64,000 nt of DNA from Tenacibaculum sp. GTDB lineage: Bacteria > Bacteroidota > Bacteroidia > Flavobacteriales > Flavobacteriaceae. Location of the stretch: positions 1 through 64,000 of the forward strand of contig JAKVCX010000006.1 in NCBI GenBank assembly GCA_022448525.1, read 5' to 3'. Below are positions 1 through 9,131 of this stretch, one piece after another; the first letter of the stretch is position 1, and each line of letters opens with the position of its first letter. The translations under genes were made by a program, and so were the position numbers. The notes under the pieces are model-generated. The model was given only the letters and a program-made list of their open reading frames with translations, was not told the origin of the DNA and did no database searches.

Positions 1-2
1 TG

Positions 3-521
3 GGAGATTCTAAAATGGGATTACATGCACGTTTAATGTCTCAAGCATTACGTAAATTAACAGCTACAATTAGTAAAACAAATTGTACAGTAATCTTCAT
101 TAACCAGTTACGTGAAAAGATTGGTGTAATGTTCGGAAATCCTGAAACTACAACAGGTGGTAACGCATTAAAGTTCTATGCTTCTGTTCGTTTAGATATT
201 CGTAGAAGAACTCAAATTAAAGATGGCGATCGTGTTATTGGTAACAGTACAAAAGTAAAAGTAGTTAAGAACAAAGTTGCTCCACCTTTCCAAACTGCAG
301 AGTTCGATATTATGTATGGAGCTGGAGTTTCTAAAGTTGGAGAGATTTTAGATATCGGAGTTGAGTTAGGTATTGTTAAGAAAAGTGGATCTTGGTTTAG
401 CTATGGAGACACTAAATTAGGTCAAGGTAGAGATGCTGTTAAAGGTCTAATTAAAGATAATCCTGAGTTAATGGAAGAATTAGAGACAAAAATTAAAGAC
501 GCTATTGAGAATCAAGAATAG
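3..521 (+). CDS. recA: Recombinase RecA, C-terminal part (5' end outside window)
   Basis: RecA catalyses ATP-dependent strand exchange and LexA-type coprotease activation. The reading frame is already open at the window edge (codons for G-D-S-K precede the first Met), so this is a 3' fragment of about 172 codons, roughly half of a normal RecA. The L2/DNA-binding segment with [25 protein letters not shown] sequence is visible near residues 30-50, followed by the usual RecA C-terminal domain ([18 protein letters not shown]). The acidic tail ends at an ordinary stop. A hairpin terminator follows within 60 bp. Identification is very secure; only the missing N-terminus with Walker A cannot be checked. 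Confidence 0.97.
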   Translation, partial: GDSKMGLHARLMSQALRKLTATISKTNCTVIFINQLREKIGVMFGNPETTTGGNALKFYASVRLDIRRRTQIKDGDRVIGNSTKVKVVKNKVAPPFQTAEFDIMYGAGVSKVGEILDIGVELGIVKKSGSWFSYGDTKLGQGRDAVKGLIKDNPELMEELETKIKDAIENQE

Positions 522-546
522 TAAGATTTTCAAATACTCATAAATA

Positions 547-578
547 AAAAGCAATTGAATTACTCAATTGCTTTTTTT
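547..578 (+). terminator. Rho-independent terminator after recA
   Basis: An AGCAATTGA/TCAATTGCT stem is followed by a run of seven T. It lies 25 bp after the recA stop. Confidence 0.85.
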
Positions 579-596
579 GTATCTTAAAATGTCAAT

Positions 597-611
597 TGTC
601 AATTTAGGACA
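597..611. promoter_or_regulatory. Inverted-repeat operator TGTC-N7-GACA (site 1)
   Basis: TGTCAATTTAGGACA is an inverted repeat with a 7-bp centre. It lies 23 bp upstream of the -7 box of the AraC/GyrI gene at 647. Closely related sites occur at 24968 and 25902 at the same distance from their -7 boxes (one has the core in the opposite orientation). Confidence 0.6.
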
Positions 612-634
612 AAAACACTGGCTATTTTCAATAC

Positions 635-642
635 TACATTTG
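635..642 (+). promoter_or_regulatory. -7 promoter box TACATTTG, possibly leaderless
   Basis: This matches the Bacteroidota -7 consensus TAnnTTTG. Its last base is only 5 bp from the ATG at 647, so transcription would begin at or next to the start codon. Confidence 0.5.
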
Positions 643-646
643 CCTC

Positions 647-1504
647 ATGGAAACAAAAGAATTCTATAAACAACGGTTGCAACAAGTAGTTTCCTATGTA
701 AGAACTAAATACAATCAAAAGATTTCGATTGATGAATTAGAGCATTTATCTAGTTTCTCATATAGAAATTTACAGAGAGTATTTAAAGCTTTTTATAGTG
801 AAACTATTGGAGCTTATGTAACAAGATTGAAGGTAGAAAACTCGGCAAAAATGTTAGTTTATTCACAAAAGGAAATAAAACTGATCGCAGAGGAAGTAGG
901 ATATTCAGATGTCTTTGCTTTTAGTAAAGCATTTAAAAAACACTTTGGTATTTCGCCTTCAAAGTATAGAGATAAAAAGGAAGAATTATTTAAGAAAAGC
1001 GAAGAAATAACAGCAGAGATTATGCCTTTTTTTGAGGAAAGAATTACTGTTTTACCAAAGAAAAGAGTTGTGTACGCCACTTTTAAAGGAGATTATTATA
1101 GTACAGACTTAGATGATGTTTGGGATGATTTTATTGAGAAATCAGAAAGAATTGGGATTGATATTGATGCCGCTGAATCATTCGGAATCATATGGGATGA
1201 ACCTATTATATCTGAAAAATTAAGCTATCATTACGATGCATGTTTGGTTATTGATGATTTGGAATTAGCTAATTCAAAATTTAATGTAAAAACAATAGCT
1301 TCACAAACCTATGCAGTTTTTGAACATTTAGGTTCATATAAAACTATTGCTGATACTTACGATAAGATATTTTCGAAATGGTTGTTTACAACAAATCATG
1401 AAATTATTGAAAAGCCATTTTTGGAATTTTATCTTCTTCATGATGGAAATACTTCTCATGAAGATGATTATAAAACAGAAATTTTTATCCCCATAAAAGG
1501 CTGA
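647..1504 (+). CDS. AraC-family regulator with GyrI-like effector domain
   Basis: Predicted cytoplasmic transcription factor of 285 residues. Residues 10-109 form an AraC-type double helix-turn-helix (IKLIAEEVGYSD, then FSKAFKKHFGISPSKYR). Residues about 125-285 resemble the GyrI/SOUL-like small-molecule binding domain found in Rob/BmrR-type multidrug sensors. A close paralogue lies at 25037. Both genes, and the gene after the paralogue, have a TGTC-N7-GACA element just upstream of the -7 box, which suggests auto- and cross-regulation. The start is the first ATG, directly after a TACATTTG box. The effector is unknown; family assignment is secure. Confidence 0.9.
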   Translation: METKEFYKQRLQQVVSYVRTKYNQKISIDELEHLSSFSYRNLQRVFKAFYSETIGAYVTRLKVENSAKMLVYSQKEIKLIAEEVGYSDVFAFSKAFKKHFGISPSKYRDKKEELFKKSEEITAEIMPFFEERITVLPKKRVVYATFKGDYYSTDLDDVWDDFIEKSERIGIDIDAAESFGIIWDEPIISEKLSYHYDACLVIDDLELANSKFNVKTIASQTYAVFEHLGSYKTIADTYDKIFSKWLFTTNHEIIEKPFLEFYLLHDGNTSHEDDYKTEIFIPIKG

Positions 1505-1524
1505 TTGTAAAATCAGTTTTAAAG

Positions 1525-3207
1525 ATGAATAAAATGAAAATTATAGCACTTATATTAAGTTTTGTATTGAGTTCTCAAGCATGCTCAAAAAGAGAATCAA
1601 TTAATATTACAAGCAGTAGTCAGAAGTTATATTTTAATGGAAAAATTTATACTGTTAATACGAATCAACCTTGGGCAGAAGCTATGATTATTGAAGGTAA
1701 TTCAATTGTTTTTGTTGGATCAAATTCAGAAGCTAGAAATGTCCTTGAAAATGGTTCTGAAGAAATAGATTTAGAAGGAAAATTAGTGTTGCCAGGTTTT
1801 CATGATGTTCATATGCATCCTATGGAAGTTGGCTCTACAAGTACAACGTTTACGTTAAATGAAAACGAAGTTGATATTAACAATTACTTACCTGTAATTA
1901 AACAAGCTGCTCAGTCAAATCCTGGAAACGATTGGTTAATTGGTTTTGGTCATTCCATTAATACATTATTAGAGGCTCAGGAAAGTCCGTTAAAACTTTT
2001 AGACGAAACTGTTTCTAACAGACCAGTTATCATTATGGAACATACTTCTCATTCTATGTGGGTAAATTCTAAAGCTTTGGAATTAGCCGGATTTACAGAT
2101 ACAAGTGAAAATCCCACAGGTGGAATTCTTATGAAGGATAACGGGAAATTAAATGGAATTTTAATTGATAATGCTGGTGATATTGTCTTTCAAATAGCTC
2201 AAAAGTCTTTAGCGAATTCAAATAATGAGTATGATGGAATGGTAAGTTATGTGTTACCAGAACTTGCTAAAAATGGAATAACGTCTGTATCAGATGCAAG
2301 AACCTATTGGAAGAGAAATCAACACAAAGTTTGGCAACAATTAGCAGAAGATGGAAGATTAACTGCACGCTTTAATCTTGGACTTTGGGCTTATCCAGAA
2401 GCTAATGATAACGAACAAATAGCTAGTTTAAAGTCATTGTTTAGTAATGATAAAAATAGTTTACTTAAAATCAATCAAATTAAGTTGTATTCAGATGGAA
2501 TTACCCACAATACAACAGCCGCTTTACATTCTGATTATCATGTTGATTTTTTCAATCAATCTTCTAATAATGGATTGAACTATTTTAGTGAAGATAGGAT
2601 TAAAAAGTATGTTCAAGAGTTAGAAACAGTAGGATTTGATTTCCATATTCATGCTATTGGTAACCGAGGAATTAATGAAGCTTTAAATGCTATTGAAAAA
2701 GGAAGTTTACTTCAAAATAGACATCGATTAACTCATGTTGAAATGGTAGATGCAAATGATATTAATAGGTTTAAACAATTAAATGTTACTGCAGATGCTC
2801 AAGTTGCTGGAGATTTTACTCAACCACATCATTGGCAAGAAAATGCTGAATTGGTAGGATCATCATTGGCAAATAATTTAATTCCGATAAAATCATTTTC
2901 AGATGCTGGTGTACGATTAACATTAAGCAGTGATTGGAATGTAAGTACATTAAATCCATTTGTGGGAATACAGAATGCCGTAATTCGAAATCCTCAGAAT
3001 ATTTCTTTAGAGGAAGCTATAAAGGCCTATACTATTAATGGTGCATACACAATGAGACAAGAAACAGAAGTAGGATCTTTGGAAAAAGGAAAACTGGCTG
3101 ATTTTATAGTTTTGGATAAGGATATTTTTTCTATTCCTAAAAGTCAGATTAGCCAAACAAAAGTAATTCGAACTATTTTTAATGGTGAAGAAATCTATAA
3201 AAAATAA
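1525..3207 (+). CDS. Amidohydrolase 3 family lipoprotein (YtcJ-like)
   Basis: Predicted metal-dependent hydrolase of the amidohydrolase-3/YtcJ family, 560 residues. The N-terminus is a lipoprotein signal with lipobox SSQAC (Cys20), so it is probably anchored in the envelope. The metal-binding HxH lies in HDVHMHP (residues 93-99), further His residues occur in FHIHAIGNRG and LTHVEMVDA, and the late Asp in LSSDWN. The C-terminus (GSLEKGKLADFIVLD) is typical of the composite domain. It follows the AraC/GyrI gene by 20 bp on the same strand and may be co-transcribed with it. The substrate cannot be inferred. Confidence 0.88.
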   Translation: MNKMKIIALILSFVLSSQACSKRESINITSSSQKLYFNGKIYTVNTNQPWAEAMIIEGNSIVFVGSNSEARNVLENGSEEIDLEGKLVLPGFHDVHMHPMEVGSTSTTFTLNENEVDINNYLPVIKQAAQSNPGNDWLIGFGHSINTLLEAQESPLKLLDETVSNRPVIIMEHTSHSMWVNSKALELAGFTDTSENPTGGILMKDNGKLNGILIDNAGDIVFQIAQKSLANSNNEYDGMVSYVLPELAKNGITSVSDARTYWKRNQHKVWQQLAEDGRLTARFNLGLWAYPEANDNEQIASLKSLFSNDKNSLLKINQIKLYSDGITHNTTAALHSDYHVDFFNQSSNNGLNYFSEDRIKKYVQELETVGFDFHIHAIGNRGINEALNAIEKGSLLQNRHRLTHVEMVDANDINRFKQLNVTADAQVAGDFTQPHHWQENAELVGSSLANNLIPIKSFSDAGVRLTLSSDWNVSTLNPFVGIQNAVIRNPQNISLEEAIKAYTINGAYTMRQETEVGSLEKGKLADFIVLDKDIFSIPKSQISQTKVIRTIFNGEEIYKK

Positions 3208-3235
3208 ACAATTCAAAACATCTTGTATAAAATGA

Positions 3236-3274
3236 AAACGGTTGTAGTATAAACTATAACCGTTTGTTATTTTT
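3236..3274 (+). terminator. Hairpin terminator after the amidohydrolase gene
   Basis: A long stem AAACGGTTGTAGT/ACTATAACCGTTT with loop ATAA is followed by a T-rich tract. Confidence 0.8.
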
Positions 3275-3284
3275 ATAACATCTT

Positions 3285-3830
3285 ATGACAATTCAAATCA
3301 ACGAAAATATCAGTTTAGAACCCATTACAAATTCAACAAGTAATGAGCTTTTCCAATTAATGAAAGAAGTATACCTTTTGGCTTACGATTATTTCTGGGA
3401 AGATGGTGGTAATTGGTACGTTAATTCTCAATATTCTAAAGAAAATATTAAGGAGGAATTAGCTCAGGAAAATGCTGAGTATTACTTTGTAGTTTTCAAT
3501 GGGGAGCGTATTGGTAATTTCAGAATTCTTTGGAATGAACCTTTACCAAATACAAAAGAGAATTTAAAATCAGTGAAACTTCACAGAGTGTATTTACATG
3601 CTAATACCCAAGGAAACGGAATAGGAAAAATGCTATTAACTTGGTTGGAAAATGAAGCTATAAAAAAACAATATGAATTGATTTGGTTAGATGCTATGGA
3701 TGAAAAACCACAAGCGTTTAACTTTTATAAAAAGTTAGGATACCAATACCATTCACATTGTTTTTTACCTTTTAATTTATTACTTGATAAATACAGAAAG
3801 ATGAGTCAGCTGTTCAAGAAGTTGGGTTAA
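3285..3830 (+). CDS. GNAT family N-acetyltransferase
   Basis: 181-residue single-domain acetyltransferase. The acetyl-CoA binding motif A is seen as [21 protein letters not shown] (residues about 102-122), followed by the C-terminal motif with [11 protein letters not shown]. The N-terminus [20 protein letters not shown] is typical of the fold. It is convergent with dut and their coding regions overlap by 4 bp. The acceptor substrate is unknown. Confidence 0.88.
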   Translation: MTIQINENISLEPITNSTSNELFQLMKEVYLLAYDYFWEDGGNWYVNSQYSKENIKEELAQENAEYYFVVFNGERIGNFRILWNEPLPNTKENLKSVKLHRVYLHANTQGNGIGKMLLTWLENEAIKKQYELIWLDAMDEKPQAFNFYKKLGYQYHSHCFLPFNLLLDKYRKMSQLFKKLG

Positions 3831-4258
3831 ACTCCTGTACTTCCAAATCCACCTGAACCTCTTTCAGTTTCGTTTAATTCTGAAACTTCTTTCCAGTTCA
3901 CACGTTCGTGCTTTGCAATAACTAATTGTGCAATTCTTTCACCATCATTTACCGTAAAATCTTCGTTAGAAAGATTCACTAAAATCACTCCTATTTCTCC
4001 TCTGTAATCTGCATCAACTGTTCCAGGAGCATTTAAAACTGTAATTCCTTTTTTGGCAGCCAAACCACTTCTTGGCCTAACTTGTGCTTCATATCCATTA
4101 GGTAAAGCGATAAATAATCCTGTTTTAACAATAACTCTTTCAAGAGGTTTTAAAACAATTGCTTCTTCTATGTTTGCTCTTAAATCCATTCCAGCCGAAC
4201 CTTCAGTTTCATAGGCCGGAGTTTGATGTTTAGATTTATTAATTATTTGTACGTTCAT
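3827..4258 (-). CDS. dut: Deoxyuridine 5'-triphosphate nucleotidohydrolase
   Basis: dUTPase hydrolyses dUTP to dUMP and pyrophosphate, keeping uracil out of DNA and supplying dTMP synthesis. At 143 residues it has the normal length of the trimeric enzyme. All five motifs are visible: [37 protein letters not shown] and the C-terminal [11 protein letters not shown] that closes the active site. It is divergent from gpsA; a TATCTTTG box lies about 19 bp upstream of the start codon. Identification is secure. Confidence 0.97.
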   Translation of the reverse strand: MNVQIINKSKHQTPAYETEGSAGMDLRANIEEAIVLKPLERVIVKTGLFIALPNGYEAQVRPRSGLAAKKGITVLNAPGTVDADYRGEIGVILVNLSNEDFTVNDGERIAQLVIAKHERVNWKEVSELNETERGSGGFGSTGV

Positions 4259-4276
4259 AAGATATTTTTACGAATT

Positions 4277-4284
4277 CAAAGATA
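4277..4284 (-). promoter_or_regulatory. -7 box TATCTTTG upstream of dut
   Basis: Perfect TAnnTTTG on the minus strand, in the divergent dut/gpsA intergenic region. No clear -33 TTG was seen. Confidence 0.5.
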
Positions 4285-4354
4285 AATAATACGAAGTATT
4301 CCATACTAGACTTATAGATTTATTAATTTAGCATTATGCAAACAAACAGCAAGA

Positions 4355-5350
4355 ATGAATAAATTTGAAAAAATAGCGGTTATTGGTGGCGGAAGTTGGG
4401 CAACAGCAATTGTAAAAATGCTTTGTGAAAACTGTGATACTGTAGGTTGGTACATGCGAAGTATTTATGCAATTGAGCATATAAAAAGAAACAAACACAA
4501 TCCGAATTATTTAAGTTCAGCAGAACTACATCCTGAACAATTAGATCTTTCAAGTGATATAAATGAAATAGTAAAGAATTATGATGTATTAATTTTTGCT
4601 ATTCCATCTGCATTTTTAAATTCTGAATTAGATAAACTTACAGAAAGTTTAGACAATAAAATTCTCTTTTCAGCGATTAAAGGTATTGTTCCTGAATCTG
4701 GTTTAATTGTAGGAGAACATTTTCATCAACATTACAATATTTCTTATGAGAATATTGGAGTTATTGCGGGTCCATGTCATGCAGAAGAAGTTGCTATGGA
4801 ACGTTTATCTTATTTAACTGTAGCTTGTCAAGATCAACAAAAAGCAAAAGAGTTAAGTAAATACATTAAAGGAAGATATATTAAAACAAAAGTGTCTGAC
4901 GATATTTTTGGAACTGAATACGCGGCCATGTTAAAAAATATTTACGCTATAGCAGCAGGAATTGCACATGGTTTAGGTTACGGAGATAATTTTCAATCGG
5001 TATTAATGAGCAACGCAATTCGTGAGATGAAACGTTACATTAAGAAAGTTCATAAAATGAAACGTAACATTAATAACTCTGTGTATTTAGGTGATTTACT
5101 GGTAACAGGATATTCTATTTTTAGTAGAAACAGAATGTTTGGTAACATGATTGGGAAAGGTTATACAGTAAAATCTGCAATGTTAGAAATGAACATGGTT
5201 GCTGAGGGATATTACGCAACTAAAAGTGCATATAAAATTAATAAAGAAAATGGTGCAAAAACGCCAATAATAGATGCAGTGTATTCTATTTTATACGGAA
5301 AAAAAGAGGCGAAAGATGTGTTCGAGAAATTGACTAACATGTTAGACTAA
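4355..5350 (+). CDS. gpsA: Glycerol-3-phosphate dehydrogenase [NAD(P)+]
   Basis: Reduces dihydroxyacetone phosphate to sn-glycerol 3-phosphate for phospholipid synthesis in the cytoplasm. The 331-residue protein has the N-terminal Rossmann motif GGGSWATAIV (residues 11-20), the conserved SAIKGIVPESG and AGPCHAEEVA segments, and the catalytic lysine in TEYAAMLKNIYAIAAG. The C-terminal domain is present up to KEAKDVFEKL. Length and motif order are normal for the family. It stands alone with a 225-bp downstream gap. Confidence 0.96.
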   Translation: MNKFEKIAVIGGGSWATAIVKMLCENCDTVGWYMRSIYAIEHIKRNKHNPNYLSSAELHPEQLDLSSDINEIVKNYDVLIFAIPSAFLNSELDKLTESLDNKILFSAIKGIVPESGLIVGEHFHQHYNISYENIGVIAGPCHAEEVAMERLSYLTVACQDQQKAKELSKYIKGRYIKTKVSDDIFGTEYAAMLKNIYAIAAGIAHGLGYGDNFQSVLMSNAIREMKRYIKKVHKMKRNINNSVYLGDLLVTGYSIFSRNRMFGNMIGKGYTVKSAMLEMNMVAEGYYATKSAYKINKENGAKTPIIDAVYSILYGKKEAKDVFEKLTNMLD

Positions 5351-5575
5351 ATTCCATTGTTAAAAGTATAAAAACCCTTCAAAATAATACTTTAAATGAA
5401 ACTCAAACGACCTCTAACGCCTATAAGTTTTAAATTTTACAAAACTCGGGGCAAATGTAAGTTAAAATGAAATACTGGCAACATATTAAGGTTATTAAAT
5501 TTTTTAATAAAAGTTAAATAAAAATTAACAACATTTTATATTTTTACAACAAATAGTATATTTTTAAACAACCAA

Positions 5576-6235
5576 ATGAAAACGATTCAAGAAGCTGTTG
5601 AAATTACTATCAGAAAAACCCCTTTCATTGAAGAAGCTCTTAACGAAAAACTTATCAATGTTTCATCTTTAGCTAGGGTTATTTTACCTGAGGTAGCACA
5701 ACAATTAAAAAAAGAAGTTAAAGTAGGTGCCGTAATGATGGCAATCAATCGATTGTCTCCTGTGAACGAACTTCGTATTAGAAAAAACATCAAGAAATTA
5801 GCACTAAATTTAGGCGACGTTATCGTTCGTTCAGATTTGTGTGATTTCACTTTTAAAAACACTCCCACTCTATTTAAAAGAATCGCAAAAATCTTAGATA
5901 AAGCTTCTGAGAATAACGATTTGTTTTTAACAATTTCGCAAGGAATCTTTGAAACAAATATTGTAGCTAGTGTTATTTTACAACCATTTATTACTGAAAT
6001 TTTCGAGAAAGAAATTTTAATAAATAATGTAACAGATTTAGCTTCAATAACTATAAAATTACCTAAAGAGAATTTAGAGCAATCGGGTATTTATTATTTT
6101 ATTTTAAAGCAGTTTGCTTGGGCAAATATTGCAGTACAAGAAGTAATTTCAACTACACACGAAATGACGATTGTTGTAAAAGAGTCTGACGTAAATGAAA
6201 CCTTTGGAATTTTAATGGATTTAAAGCTGAATTAA
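5576..6235 (+). CDS. ACT-domain-like protein of unknown function
   Basis: 219-residue cytoplasmic protein. The N-terminal about 70 residues are helical with the look of a small DNA-binding-like domain (SSLARVILPEVAQQLKKEVKVGAVMMAINRL). The C-terminal about 75 residues (ITIKLPKENLEQSGIYYFILKQFAWANIAVQEVISTTHEMTIVVKESD) resemble an ACT regulatory domain, such as those following aspartate kinases. No kinase domain is present. It is followed 4 bp later by an MFS transporter gene and is probably co-transcribed with it. The role is unknown. Confidence 0.7.
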   Translation: MKTIQEAVEITIRKTPFIEEALNEKLINVSSLARVILPEVAQQLKKEVKVGAVMMAINRLSPVNELRIRKNIKKLALNLGDVIVRSDLCDFTFKNTPTLFKRIAKILDKASENNDLFLTISQGIFETNIVASVILQPFITEIFEKEILINNVTDLASITIKLPKENLEQSGIYYFILKQFAWANIAVQEVISTTHEMTIVVKESDVNETFGILMDLKLN

Positions 6236-6239
6236 GCTT

Positions 6240-7502
6240 ATGAACAAAGTTGATCCTTATGCTTCGTTGAGGTATAAAGAGTTTAGTATTTTTCTACTAG
6301 TACGTTTTGCTCTAGTCTTTGGATGGTCAATGCAATTTCTAATTTTAGAGTATGAAGTTTATGAGTTAACCAACTCTAAACTTGCAATTGGAATTATTGG
6401 TTTAATGGAGGTAATTCCTGCTGTTTCTATGGCTTTATTTGCGGGTCATATTGTAGATCAAAAAGAAAAGCGAAATTTACTGGCACTTTGTATAGGATTA
6501 TTTTCTCTTATTAGCTTAGGTCTATATTTTTTAACTAGTCCTGATTTTGTCGGTGATTGGAGTTCGAATAGTGTTTTATATTCCATTTATGCTTTGGTGT
6601 TCTTTGGTGGAATTTTACGCTCGTTTTTTGGCCCGACGATTTTCTCTTTAGTCGCTTTAATTGTTCCAAAAAAACTATATACAAATGCAGCAACATGGAA
6701 TAGTTCTACCTGGCAATTAGCAAAAATATTAGGTGTTAGTACAGGAGGATTTTTTATTGGATGGTTTGGTGTTGATTCCTCTTTATTAGTAGTATTTTCA
6801 ATAGTTATTTTTTCTTTAGTGTTACTCTTTTCAGTAAAGAAAAAGCCAATTATGAATAAAAAAATTGGAGAGCCAGTAATTGAAAGTTTAAAGGAAGGTA
6901 TTCAGTTTGTAAGAAATTCTAAAGAAATATTAGGTGCTTTAACTTTAGATATGATTTCTGTTCTTTTTGGAGGTGCGATAGCTTTATTGCCTGTTTTCGC
7001 CAAAGATATTTTAAAAGTTGGACCAGAAGGATTTGGTTTTTTAAGTGCTGCTCCTGCTATAGGTGCATTCTTAACCATGTTAATTACAGCGTATATACCT
7101 GTTAGTAAAAACGCCGGAATGAAACTTCTTGCGGCTATTTTCGGGTTCGGAGTATGTATTATTGTTTTTGGTTTATCAGAAATATTTTGGGTATCATTGT
7201 TAGCTCTGTTTTTCAGTGGAGTTACAGATGGAGTTTCTATGGTAATCAGACAAACTATTTTACAATTAAAAACTCCAGATCATATGCGTGGAAGGGTCGC
7301 ATCAGTAAATTCTATTTTTGTTGGTTCTTCGAATGAATTAGGTGCGTTTGAAAGTGGATTAACAGCAAAGCTTATGGGAACTGTAACAGCAGTTGTTTTT
7401 GGTGGAACAATGACCTTAATAACCGTTGTAACTACTGGGATATTTAATCCTACGCTAAGAAAATTAGATTTGACAGAAGATTTTGAAAACCAAGAGAAAT
7501 AA
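6240..7502 (+). CDS. MFS transporter (EntS/multidrug exporter-like)
   Basis: 420-residue inner-membrane protein with about 12 hydrophobic segments. The first half starts with LRYKEFSIFLLVRFALVFGWSMQ and carries FAGHIVDQKEKRNLL, the MFS signature loop between helices 2 and 3. A central cytoplasmic loop (EPVIESLKEGIQFVRNSKEI) separates the halves, and RGRVASVNSIF lies in the second half as in MFS_3/EntS exporters. It directly follows the ACT-domain gene. The substrate is unknown; siderophore or drug export would be typical of the family. Confidence 0.87.
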   Translation: MNKVDPYASLRYKEFSIFLLVRFALVFGWSMQFLILEYEVYELTNSKLAIGIIGLMEVIPAVSMALFAGHIVDQKEKRNLLALCIGLFSLISLGLYFLTSPDFVGDWSSNSVLYSIYALVFFGGILRSFFGPTIFSLVALIVPKKLYTNAATWNSSTWQLAKILGVSTGGFFIGWFGVDSSLLVVFSIVIFSLVLLFSVKKKPIMNKKIGEPVIESLKEGIQFVRNSKEILGALTLDMISVLFGGAIALLPVFAKDILKVGPEGFGFLSAAPAIGAFLTMLITAYIPVSKNAGMKLLAAIFGFGVCIIVFGLSEIFWVSLLALFFSGVTDGVSMVIRQTILQLKTPDHMRGRVASVNSIFVGSSNELGAFESGLTAKLMGTVTAVVFGGTMTLITVVTTGIFNPTLRKLDLTEDFENQEK

Positions 7503-7533
7503 AAAAAGAATCCATTACGGATTCTTTTCTTTT
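7501..7533 (+). terminator. Hairpin terminator after the MFS gene
   Basis: AAAAGAATCC/GGATTCTTTT stem with a T-rich tail, directly after the MFS stop. Confidence 0.75.
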
Positions 7534-7588
7534 ATATAAACGATCTTGTAATTAAGCTTGATTAGATTTTCTTTCTATCATTTATTGG

Positions 7589-8032
7589 TTACTTTGTTAT
7601 TGATAACCAGTTTTTATCAGCCTTTTCTTTAAGTTCCTCTGGGTTTTCATCTATCCATAGTTTCAATGTGTTTGTTCCCCATGAATTGTAAAATAAATAA
7701 AGCTTTCCGTCTCTAATTTCAAATGTTTTTGGATTGATTCCCACTTTTTCTCCCTTTACACCAATAGCATAAGCGCAATATCCTCCATATTGAGGAACGT
7801 ACTTTTTAGGATTCGATTTAAAAGTATTTAAGTTTTCTTTTGACGAAAAATGAAAAGCAACATTATCATAAGTATAAGATAATTTTTTACTTCCTTTTAC
7901 AGCCTTATTTGAGAAATAAGCTACAACATCATAGCCATTAGCTACAGCTCCTTTTTTAACATTATAATTTTCATTCTGAGAGAAAACAGAAAGTGTCATA
8001 AATAAAATAACTACGGTAAGGATACGGTTCAT
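7589..8032 (-). CDS. Exported YHS-domain protein
   Basis: 147 residues with a cleavable signal peptide (MNRILTVVILFMTLSVFSQ). The mature part is a YHS domain: AVANGYDVVAYFSNKAVKG, then FHFSSKENLNTFKSNPKKYVPQYGGYCAYAIGVKG. This is the common Bacteroidota form with a Tyr/His/Ser core and a Cys in GGYCAYA, often linked to metal handling in the periplasm. It is the last gene of a minus-strand pair with the LuxE-like gene 42 bp upstream. The substrate metal is unknown. Confidence 0.85.
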   Translation of the reverse strand: MNRILTVVILFMTLSVFSQNENYNVKKGAVANGYDVVAYFSNKAVKGSKKLSYTYDNVAFHFSSKENLNTFKSNPKKYVPQYGGYCAYAIGVKGEKVGINPKTFEIRDGKLYLFYNSWGTNTLKLWIDENPEELKEKADKNWLSITK

Positions 8033-8074
8033 ATGTATATAATTTTCAATGTAGTCGAAACAAACATTAAAAAT

Positions 8075-9049
8075 TTACAATACCATTAAATTACAACCTC
8101 TAATATCAGAATTGTCAAAGCGACCAATAATTTCAAAAGTATTGTTAGTATGTACTTTTCCTAGATCTTGTGTGGCTATAAATGAACAAGAATTGTAATT
8201 GGCTAAATCAATTACGTTTATACCACCAGTTTTTCCTTGTTTCTGAACAGTTAATGGATCTTCTGTATCTCTAGTTAGAATTTTCATCCAAGGTGGACAA
8301 TCAAAAACTCCGTTTCCATTAGAATATCCTTGACTTAAAAGTTCGGTCATTCCGTATTCTGAATGAATTTTTTCAACACCAAAACCATCTGAAAGTAATT
8401 GGTGAAGTTCCTTTCTAATCAATTCTTTTCTCCTTCCTTTCATTCCACCAGTTTCCATAATTATGGTGTTTTGTAATTGAAAAGAGTATTTTTCTACCAT
8501 ATCAAGTAAAGCAAAAGAAACTCCGATTAACAGTACTTTTTTCCCGCTCTTATCCAAGGTATTCAGTTTCTTCGAAAGCTTGTCTATATTATTTAAATAG
8601 AACCCGCTTTCAGGATGATTTGATTTTTTAATTAAATCATCTACCATGTACACTAAAGAAGAACCTTCTCTTTCTAGATAATTTGGTAGCAAAGCCAAAA
8701 TGATATAATCGTCAATATTTCCGTAGAAATGTTCAAAACCCTTAAGATAACTTTCTTCGTAATAGGATAGATCGGTAACATGGTGCTTACTCGTAACACT
8801 TCCTGTCGTTCCAGAACTTGAAAAGGTTATGTTAACATCTTCTGAAGAAGAAAGAACTTGTTTTGATTTAAAGAATTGAATTGGTAAGAAAGGGATTTCT
8901 TCAATATTTTTTATATCACTAGGATGAATGTACAGTAAGTCACAAAAAGAACGATATATAGGGTTATTCTCAAACTGATGTTTAAAAACCTTAAGCGTAA
9001 CTTCATTAAATTGCTCTTCTGACGATATGTTAAAAATATCTTTTTTCAT
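8075..9049 (-). CDS. LuxE/PaaK-like acyl-protein synthetase
   Basis: 324 residues of the ANL (adenylate-forming) superfamily, LuxE branch. The P-loop-like TFSSSGTTGSVTSKHH lies near residues 76-91, and HSEYGMTELLSQGYSNG carries the conserved YGxTE motif. LuxE enzymes activate fatty acids as acyl-AMP and load them on a protein cysteine. No luxC or luxD is nearby and the short C-terminal domain is typical of the stand-alone Bacteroidota form. The physiological substrate is unknown. Confidence 0.8.
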   Translation of the reverse strand: MKKDIFNISSEEQFNEVTLKVFKHQFENNPIYRSFCDLLYIHPSDIKNIEEIPFLPIQFFKSKQVLSSSEDVNITFSSSGTTGSVTSKHHVTDLSYYEESYLKGFEHFYGNIDDYIILALLPNYLEREGSSLVYMVDDLIKKSNHPESGFYLNNIDKLSKKLNTLDKSGKKVLLIGVSFALLDMVEKYSFQLQNTIIMETGGMKGRRKELIRKELHQLLSDGFGVEKIHSEYGMTELLSQGYSNGNGVFDCPPWMKILTRDTEDPLTVQKQGKTGGINVIDLANYNSCSFIATQDLGKVHTNNTFEIIGRFDNSDIRGCNLMVL

Positions 9050-9131
9050 TTCTAAAGCAAAAATAAGAGTATTTCACGCAACCTTTTCAGAAATATTTCA
9101 TCTTAAAAATAAACACCAAAAAATTTAAGCA

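Noticed and set aside
5351..5575. 24-codon frame at 5395 in the gap after gpsA
   Set aside because: No promoter or conserved feature supports it; I see nothing definite in this gap.
7154..7336. Small frame inside the MFS gene
   Set aside because: Shadow of the MFS coding sequence in another frame.
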